Assembly: GCA_036250195.1 (NCBI GenBank)
Contig: JAVHZZ010000006.1
Span: 170,954,424-171,018,423 of the forward strand
Origin: Mixophyes australis
Lineage: Eukaryota; Chordata; Amphibia; Anura; Limnodynastidae
Direction of reading: 5' to 3'
DNA length: 64,000 nucleotides
Each line of letters starts with the position of its first letter. Positions within the stretch are counted from its first letter, which is position 1. The notes under the pieces are model-generated. The model saw only the letters and a list, made by a program, of their open reading frames with translations, was not told the DNA's origin and searched no databases. The translations under genes were made by a program, and so were the position numbers. Of this stretch, positions 56,461-64,000 are shown piece by piece.

Positions 56461-57127
56461 CCTGTCTGCCCCAGCGTCCCGGCCGTCACCATGACGACCG
56501 GGACGTCACTTCCCTCTCAACGCCGACCGTTGTCAAGACAACGGCCGGACGCCTCACAGTGTAGCGCTGCGTCCCAGCAACAGGGGACAGCCGGGCGCAT
56601 GCGCAAGGTTATCTAATAGCCTGGAGGCTATTTAGCGGTTGATTTAATTAATTAACAGGGCCCTGTGTGTGGTTACAGAGCTAGGCTCTGATTGGTCTAA
56701 CCATGTATTTAAGGCAGTGGGGTCTGCAGCCTCACTGCCGGTTATAGCTTCTGTGCTCCAGTCTGCTGACCTGCTTGTTCCTGTTCCTGTATCCTGATAC
56801 TGCTACTGATTTCCCGTGTATGACCCTTGGCTTTGAATTGGACTTCGCTTGTGTTTCCTGTGACCCTGATCTCCGGCCTGTTTACCGTTTCTGCTATCTG
56901 CCTGTGACCCCTGACCTCAGCTTGTTTACCGATACTGTTGTCTGCTGCCGGCCCTTGACCTCTGCGTGGACCTCACTCCGCTTGCCTGGGTTCTCCCCAG
57001 CCGGTACACACTTCACGACCCGCTGTCACTCTGCGGCCCAGTCTGTCCCCACCATCAGGGGCTCCAGTGAACACCTGATTGGCAGAGTAGATTCCGGGTT
57101 GTGTTGTGCCGGCTGGAGGGGTTCCTA
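56461..57127 (+). mobile_element. LTR-like sequence with NRF1 and TATA motifs
   Basis: It holds an inverted pair (CCGGCCGTCACC/GGTCGTCATGG-like, and CGTTGTCAAGACAACGG), GCGCATGCGC at 56595-56604, then GTATTTAAGGC at 56704. A long pyrimidine-rich stretch of CTGACC/CTTGACC words follows, ending at TTCCTAACA. This composition is typical of frog gypsy-type LTRs, and the start resembles the fragment at 32855. Exact ends and target duplication were not found. Confidence 0.5.
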
Positions 57128-57714
57128 ACACTCTGTAAGATGAACTCCATTCCGCACTAAACAAATCGGACGATTCTGCTTTCAACAAAGGGTGAGATAT
57201 CAAAAAAATTATATAAAAGAATATTCAAGCGCTTCTTTTCCACAGTCAAAAATATAATACAAACATATAGCACATAAAATGAAAGTATAACATATGAAAA
57301 AAATAAAAATGAGATGTAACTTGTCTAGCCCATATAGTGGAAGTCTTTTCCAATTGTACTCCTGTATCAGACCATTTCTGATGACTAGTTTCACTGTCAC
57401 CTTTCTTTTCCTTCTTCCCTTCCCGAACGAATATAGAATGCAATGCGACTCTTCAGACGGCCGCCTTTATGAATGAGATCTGTGTAAAAAATTCTCCAGT
57501 TTGTGTTCTCCTCTAGATCAAATGTATAGGAGGCTTTCATATGCAATCAAAGCGATGATTATATGGGGAGAGACAGGAGAAATAGATACGCATAGTATAA
57601 TTCCATATAAATAGAGGCAATAGCTCGTGAGTAAAAAATAAAAACTCACATTTATTTACATGGTATCAGACAAATAAAAACAAATTTGTATCCACACACG
57701 GTGAGATATGACTG
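57128..57714. other. AT-rich, probably retroelement 3' sequence
   Basis: No coding domain. It adjoins an SGNH-domain remnant on the minus strand and may be its 3' flank. Confidence 0.3.
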
Positions 57715-58037
57715 AACCTCCCAACGCTCAAACAACTTTACTCGCTGACTGATTTGCCTTCCTATTGAAGGCTGCTATGGCAATCACGAGAATACTTGAC
57801 CTCCATCTAAGGCGTTGGATTACATGGGACCAGCACAGTCTAATGTCAGGCCTTCATTGGGAAACTGCTAATATATCATTGCAAATGCTGATAATAAGGT
57901 CCAATGATTTACCTATTCCAACATCATTGCCCCCCAAGTGAATGACCAGTATATCCGGAGGACCATGCAAATTGATTTCACTAACAAGAAGAGGAATAAA
58001 GTCTGCCCTTCTCATGCCCCTCTTCCCAATCCATTTG
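57715..58037 (-). pseudogene. SGNH-hydrolase-domain remnant of a tyrosine-recombinase (DIRS/Ngaro-like) retroelement
   Basis: On the minus strand: KWIGKRGMRRADFIPLL, then GPPDILVIHLGGNDVGIG and KSLDLI, then after a stop LCWSHVIQRLRWR. The order G.rG…PD.LVIHLGGNDLG…WS…R..WR is the SGNH esterase-like domain carried by Ngaro/DIRS-type elements. The upstream part is cut off where a hAT fragment on the other strand begins (about 58040). Confidence 0.65.
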
Positions 58038-58039
58038 AC

Positions 58040-58440
58040 TTTAACTACATTATGGCAACTGTGCTTGATCCTAGGTTTAAGAGCTATATCTTCTTCTCTT
58101 TCGTTCCAACTGACCCAGATCTCAAGAGATGCAATGAGCTCCTGGTCAGCAGGTTGACAGCTCAAGTGGTACATGACACAACAACGTCTCCTCCTTCAGT
58201 TTCTTTGGCAACTGCTTATAGGAAAAAACTAAGCTTTCCCAAGACACCCAGTGGTGATGCAGATGAGTCAGCACAACATTTGACAAATTCCATGAGGAAG
58301 GCCATTACCAGCAATTACATCAAAGTACACAGACTTCTGTGATAGTGGATTCCAGCGGTGATGACTTAGTATTGTTTGAGGATGATGCACACATTGATGA
58401 GGGTGAATATGATGACAGTGTAGATTGCAGGTGCTGAAAT
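58040..58440 (+). pseudogene. hAT transposase fragment (C-terminal half)
   Basis: The frame at 57938-58342 contains FNYIMATVLDPRFKSYIFF then DPDLKRCNELLVSRL; the IATxLDPRFK motif is a hallmark of hAT transposases. A frameshift follows, then an acidic stretch (DSSGDDLVLFEDDAH). There is no dimerisation domain. It differs from the transposase at 39484 in the part covered. Confidence 0.75.
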
Positions 58441-58789
58441 CTAGCTGAGAGAAGGGAGCTACCTCATGCTGGTATGCATGGTAATATTTTGGGTAGAATG
58501 GCATCTTGGACATTTTATGTTTTTCTACAGTAAACTTTCACCTTTATTAGAGAGGGGTTTTTTTCTTTAAAAAGGTAGAAGATTTTTATTTACATTTTTG
58601 TTTCCCTGACTTAAAACCACTATGCACTTGAACATAAGCTTAAGCATATGAGGTAGAGGGATTAGTACCATCATGACTGAGACTGGAGAGTGACAAGAAC
58701 AATGCTACCCCTCCTCTTTCTGTATGAGCTATGGCACAGTAGAATGTCACTGGAGACTTTTAAGAACACTGACAGCCCTATTATTACAC

Positions 58790-60045
58790 TTTCTGTTTCA
58801 GCACTGAACCCTGTCACCTCTCCTGTTTCTGAGTGAGCTACGGTACAGTAAAATGTAACTGCAGATTTAGACCAAGCCTGCCAGCCCTATTATTTCTATT
58901 TCAACAATGACAATTAGCAATGGAGCAATGGAACTCTCCTCTATGTGTGTAACCTATATAACACCATACAATTTGACTGCAAATTCAGAAGACCAAGTCT
59001 GCCAGCATTAGTATTTGTATTTCAGCAATGACAATTAGCAATGCAGCAATGGAGCTCTCTTCTTTGTGTGTGCCTATATAACACCGTACAATTTACTGCA
59101 AATTCAGAAGACTAAGCCTGCCAGCCCTAGTATCTGTATTTCAGCAATGACAATTAGCAATGGAGCTCTCCTCTTTGTGTGTAACCTATATAACACCGTA
59201 CAATTGGACTGCAAATTCAAAAGACCAAGCCTGCTAGCCCTAGTATTTCTATTTCAGCAATGACAATTAGCAATGCAGCAATGGAGCTCTCTTCTTTGTG
59301 TGTGCCTATATAACACCGTACAATTTACTGCAAATTCAGAAGACCAAGCCTGCCAGCCCTAGTATCTGTATTTCAGCAATGACAATTAGCAATGGAGCTC
59401 TCCTCTTTGTGTGTAACCTATATAACACCGTACAATTGGACTGCAAATTCAAAAGACCAAGCCTGCTAGCCCTAGTATTTCTATTTCAGCAATGACAGTT
59501 AGCAATGGAGCAATGGAGCTCTCCTCTTTATGTGTAACCTATATAACACCGTACAATTTGCCTGCAGATTTACACCAAGCCTGCCAGTCCTAGTAGTCCT
59601 AGTATTTGTATTTCAGCAATGACAGTTAGCAATGGAGCAATGGAGCTCTCCTCATTATGTGTAACCTAATTAACACCGTACAATTTGCCTGCAGACTTAC
59701 ACCAAGCCTGCCAGTCCAAGTATTTGTATTTCAGCAATGACAGTTAGCAATGGAGCTCTCCTCTTTGTGTGTTACCTATATAACACTGTACAATTTGACT
59801 GCAAATTCAGAAGACCAAGCCTGCCAGTCCTAGTATTTGTATTTCAGCAATGACAATTAGCAATGGAGCTCTCCTCTTTGTGTGTTACCTATATAACACA
59901 GTACAATGTGACTGCAGATTTACACCAAGCCTGCCAGCCCTAGTATTTGTATTTCAGCAATGACAATTAGCAATGGAGCTCTCATCTTTGTGTGTTACCT
60001 ATATAACACTGTACATTATGGGACTTCAGATTTAGAAGCAATGGT
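58790..60045 (+). repeat. ~116-bp tandem array
   Basis: About ten copies of a unit containing TTTCAGCAATGACAATTAGC, then AATGGAGCTCTCCTCTTTGT, GTAACCTATATAACACCGTA and CAAGCCTGCCAGCCCTAGTA. Unit length varies from about 112 to 121 bp. Positions 59050-59281 and 59282-59513 are near-identical dimers, giving two identical 65-codon frames 232 bp apart. Confidence 0.92.
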
Positions 60046-60149
60046 GCTCTTCTGAATGTCACTGTAGACTTAGACTCTTTCTATTCTACCTATGACGCTG
60101 TCCAACTGCTCTACAGACTGTGCTACCCCTTCTGTGTCCCTCTGTGAAA

Positions 60150-60293
60150 TGGCGCTGGATCGACGTGGAGGGCGGTACTTATAGAATCCAAAACTCACGA
60201 TATCCGAGATCCGACGACGTAACAATGACGTTTTGCCTCGTTTTCAATTCTGAAATGCGCGAAAGTACCGAGCCTGAGCATCTCTAGTTGTGA
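60150..60293 (+). mobile_element. hAT-like terminus closing the 58040-60293 composite
   Basis: GGATCGACGTGGAGGGCGG then GATATCCGAGATCCGACGAC and AAAGTACCGAGCCTGAGC, ending CATCTCTAGTTG. It resembles the element ends at 1-100 and 33743. If so, the tandem array lies in the 3' non-coding part of the hAT element whose transposase fragment is at 58040. Confidence 0.5.
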
Positions 60294-60538
60294 CAGTTGC
60301 ATGCAAGGCTGGTGCTGGGAGCTCTGTTGCCACTCTGCCCTGGTTGGTTCGTGAGTTGTGAGGCCCCTTTAGCATTCTAAGGCACAAGGCTTCACTGCCA
60401 CTCCCCTGTAACGCTTCTTCCAATTCCTGCACTGTTATCCACAGAGCAAGAACTCAGAACTTCCAAAATTGGTACAGGCAAGCTACCAGGCTTACCATGT
60501 TCTGCTGGCCCTGGTATCATGATTAAATATATTTTTAT

Positions 60539-61509
60539 TGTAACACCCCCTAGTGGCGTGTTAGAAAAACCCTGCACCTCAGTGAATTCAGGAGGGGTCA
60601 CCTAGAGGGTAAGCTAATAGTTTATGAAAAGTTACATAAACAGGTTACCATGATGATAACCCAGCCCAGCCTGGAGACTGAGGGAGAAGAAGGAGGGGCT
60701 GTCAGCAAGGGTGAAAGGAGAGAGAGAGAGAAGACACAGGAGAGGAGAGTTGTAGCTGGGGACCTGGGGTGGAAGCTCCCAGGCTCCCCCAGCATTGCCT
60801 GGCTGTCTGAGCGTGGTGACTGAGCCAGGGCAAGGAATGTGTGCCCTGGATGAGGGGGAGAACTCCATGCACTATAGATAACCCAAGGAAGAGGGGGACA
60901 CTTCGCATGGAAGAGGCCCTGGAGTGAGGGCTGCTACAAGAGGCAAGGTAGCTGTAGTGTCAGATCCTGAGGCTGAGAGGTACACAGAGTGTGTCAGAGC
61001 TGCATGGAGGAGAGGCTGCCTGCCTATTAGCATCCATGCATGTGCCCCTGCAGAGGAGGGTGATCTGCAGTGAGTATGGAGTGTAAGAGAGACCTATGAT
61101 TTATGTTATATAACATCTGGATAACATTAAGAACTGTGCAGGAGGAGTAATGAGATATATTTGCAACCATATTCGTATTGCTCATTAAGAACTGTGCTGG
61201 AGAGAGTAAGGAGATGTATATATATTTCTTTATTGCTGCAACCACTATGATTATCGTGCTGGAGGAAGAGGAGTGTAAATAAAGAGTTGAGTTTGTTATA
61301 TAGAATGGTCTGGCGCCCAAATTATTGTGACTTTTACACTGCATTACAAAGTGACATTACCTGTGTCCCACTAACTACAGAGAAACACCTGCATGTGCAG
61401 GGACCCCCTGATCATTTACACCCATGCCCATTAGCTAGCCAGGGATTGAGAAGGAGGTGCACTGTGTACCCTTTGCACCCCACAATACACACAGTGACAG
61501 GGGGTTACA
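60539..61509 (+). mobile_element. solo LTR (971 bp)
   Basis: Begins TGTAACACCCCCTAGTGG and ends CAGGGGGTTACA, with TTAT duplicated at 60535-60538 and 61510-61513. AATAAA occurs at 61276-61281 and TATA-like words at 61217. Three ~65-bp diverged units containing TAAGAACTGTGC or the like lie at about 61125-61275. No internal region or second LTR is present, so it arose by LTR-LTR recombination. The 4-bp duplication fits retrovirus-like elements or some gypsy elements. Confidence 0.85.
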
Positions 61510-61513
61510 TTAT

Positions 61514-62095
61514 TAATATAACACAACTGATACTAATGTATGCAAGTGTATGTATCAAATATAACAATAATCGTGCACTCTATTGGCTTTCTGATATGTG
61601 TTCAATACAAGTTCATCTATACAACAATGACCAGTACATCTATATTTACTTAGTATATAGTACCACACTTTGAGTGAACTCCAAGTTATCTGGATTGTTA
61701 TTATATTTTGTATCGATCAAACAAGATTGTATATAGACTTGATCAATGTAAAGAAATTGAAAATTACGAACAACCAGGAATAATGATTGATAATGATATC
61801 ATAAATTTGTATCTAATTCTAATAAATGACACTTAACATTGTGATAAACTGAAATTAGGAGTAAAATTATAAATGTCCAGAATAAGGGGAGATATGTAAA
61901 ATTAATAAAAAGATCCACAGTGTGTCAAAAGGAACATACAAGACAGAAAAATGTCCTTAAACTATTAGAAGCAGGGGCGGGCTGGGCCGGGGGGCAGGGG
62001 GTCGTATGCCTCCCGGGTCGGCAGAATCAAGTCTATATCGGGCTGTTGTTGTCTTTATTGATATGTGGCTGACCCCTCCTCTGGGACCAGTCACC
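61514..62095. other. intergenic, no gene seen
   Basis: AT-rich to 61970, then a GC-rich piece (GGGCGGGCTGGGCCGGGGGG) to 62140 that looks like part of another repeat inserted into or beside the ORF1 fragment. Confidence 0.35.
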
Positions 62096-62770
62096 TTACA
62101 TTACTGGCCGTGGATCCTCCCTTCCTCCCTGCAGCCCATCTGTAATTCTCATAAGTGTATCTTTAGGTAGTTCATCCGACACTGATCTTGGCCTGGGAAG
62201 CCTATGTATGCGGTCAACCATCAGATCCTGTTCAGTCGCATCAGGCAATAGTTTACGGAAGAGATCCAATACATAGGGGAGTAGTTCAGCTGAGGTAATG
62301 GAATCTGGAATACCCCGAATCTTGATGTTATTCCATCTGGATCTATCCTCCATATCCGCAAATTTGTCCCGAAATTCTGCTTTCAAGGTTTCATGTTCCG
62401 TTATGAGATTATTGTGTGAGGCCGCCAGTTCCTCCATTTTGTCTTCAATGTGGCCAGTACGACCACCCAACTCAGCAACTTCCCTCTGTATCTCCCTGAT
62501 CGACGATCTCATTTCTGATAGTATTTCAGATTTAAAGGTGGAGAACAGGTTCTGCATAGCCTTGATCGTGATAGGACCCTCAGAATCCGGGTTGTCAGTA
62601 GGGACCACACCGTGAGCTGCCACCTGAGTAACTGGTGTAGCATCGGAGGTCTTGGTCCTGGGTGTCTCCAGCCTCTTTGAGGTACCTGCCTCCAGGGTAG
62701 AAACCTGTGGTTTGAAGAATTGAACTGGTGAAGCAGATGAGATTCCTTTCGCATTTTTTTTCGGGGCCAT
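62096..62770 (-). pseudogene. L1-type LINE ORF1, 3'-truncated
   Basis: 224 open codons. The start is Lys/Ser-rich (MAPKKNAKG), followed by a coiled coil about 70-140 (KSEILSEMRSSIREIQREVA, EDKMEELAASHN, KAEFRDKFADMEDRSR) and the start of the RNA-recognition domain (WNNIKIRGIPDSI then LLPDATEQDLMVDRIHRLP). The family resemblance ends at DTLMRI (about 62150). The last ~19 residues are foreign, so the rest of ORF1 and all of ORF2 are gone. ORF1p binds LINE RNA; this piece has no stops but is not complete. Confidence 0.8.
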
Positions 62771-64000
62771 TCCGGCGTCACTCAGGAAGAGCTACAATAA
62801 GATAGAAAACTTTTCAAGACACTGGTTGCACAGGAGCACGTAGTATGATAAGTGGTATGTTGTTAAAGCAGCGTTAGCTCTGGTCGGTTGACAGTGAAAA
62901 TAATTAGTTCAGAGATATTTAGGTTGACATAGGTAGAGGGACCCCCTGCAATCACACCATGTGTATAAGTGGCTTAGGCATATTTCAAAGATCAGCCCAT
63001 CTGTAATTGAGCTGATATCACATGGGACGCTCACCACGTGACAGGTGCTGTCCCATGTGTGAAGAAGAACGGCGCTGATGGAATAAGGTAAATGCTGGTG
63101 GGGGCTGGGAGGTGGTGTGTTAGTGTATAGTTTAGTGTGTGTCTGTCTGTCTGTCAGTGTGTCAGTCAGCGTATAGTGTGTGTGTCCAGTCAGCGTATTG
63201 TGTGTGTGTCAGTTACATTGTTTGTCAGTACATATTGTGTGTGAGGGGACCACTACATGTTCTGTGTGTGTGACGGGACCATTATATGTTCTGTGTGTGT
63301 GAGGGGAACACTACATACATTTCTGTTCAATCTCAGACAAGCATTGTTAACTTATACCATCTGGGGTCTTCCTAATACAAAGAGGATAGCTAGTGGACAT
63401 TGAACTGCTGACACACTGGAAACTCACTAATAATTTATTCAGAGAACACACATAGACATTCATTGCACAGCCCAGTGAGCTCCCTCTTAACAGAGAAACT
63501 CTACTTCCATAACTCATGACAGTGATCAGGGAGAAATTATATTTCTGCTGTACACTTCCACTTCTACCACTAGAGGGAGACCTGGTCATAAGTTAATTAC
63601 AACAATAATTACGGCTTCCATCTATACTATATCAAAATTATAGCTCTTGTGCCACCAAGTGGCCAAATGTGATATAACAGACTTGAGCTTAAACTAAAGC
63701 ATATTCTCCCCACCCTTCTTTACCACTCAAGAGACCTGGGAACATTAAGTGCCACACACACAAGATCCCTGTACAACAATCAACAATACAAGGTTACTTC
63801 TCCGTATATATGATGTCTGGCTCACCATTACTGTCAACATGAGACTCTAATTCGACCTTTACTGGGACTACCATATCATCTACCAAATATATAGAGACTA
63901 GAAAAAGGAAGCGTAATTAGTCTTCCCCTCAGTAAAATATATAACAATAAACATGAATGCATATAAAAATAAGGTTATTAAAAATATATATTATACAAGT
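62771..64000. other. window end, no gene seen
   Basis: 62771-62870 is probably LINE 5' leader. 63116-63320 is a degenerate TG-rich tandem tract (TGTGTGTCAGTCAGCGTAT-like, then GTTCTGTGTGTGTGAGGGGA-like units). The rest is AT-rich with an 80-codon random frame. Confidence 0.45.

Overview
The window looks like nuclear DNA from a frog (anuran amphibian). It is AT-rich and intron-rich, coding sequence is well under 5 percent, and it is crowded with transposons of types common in frogs: tRNA-headed SINEs, hAT and other terminal-inverted-repeat miniatures, Tx1/L1-like LINEs and Tf1/sushi-type LTR elements. The species cannot be fixed from sequence alone.

Gene content is small. The main gene is a complete myosin essential light chain on the + strand, best matched to myl4 (atrial/embryonic type). 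Its six coding exons lie between 6006 and 21542 with consistent GT-AG junctions, giving 190 residues. A TATA box lies at about 5920, and a separate 3'UTR exon ends near a poly(A) signal at 23043. Its introns hold most of the repeats between 6 and 23 kb; a truncated LINE sits only about 55 bp from the exon 4 acceptor. A second + strand gene is seen as four short exons at 51638-53467 encoding an acidic/basic coiled-coil C-terminus that I do not recognise.

The rest is repeats. From 28.7 to 30.98 kb a SINE is split by a 1.9-kb hAT-type element (8-bp target duplication) that carries a 1.5-kb purine-rich tandem array. From 36.4 to 38.5 kb there is a 21-bp minisatellite. From 39.5 to 47.7 kb a dead hAT transposase gene is interrupted by a SINE and then by a young LTR retrotransposon at 41127-47381 (minus orientation, 2019-bp LTRs, 5-bp duplication GGAAT). 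From 57.7 to 60.3 kb there are remains of an SGNH-domain retroelement, a hAT transposase and a ~116-bp tandem array. A complete solo LTR occupies 60539-61509, followed by an L1-type ORF1 fragment.

The most notable object is the LTR element. Its single 756-codon frame runs gag, zinc knuckle, protease, integrase tail and chromodomain, while the whole reverse transcriptase/RNase H/integrase core is missing without breaking the frame. Ten bases just inside its 5' LTR are exactly complementary to ten bases lying about 30 bp downstream of a TATA box in the LTR, the signature of Tf1-type self-priming. This suggests a recently moved, non-autonomous chromovirus-like element that depends on a relative for its missing enzymes.
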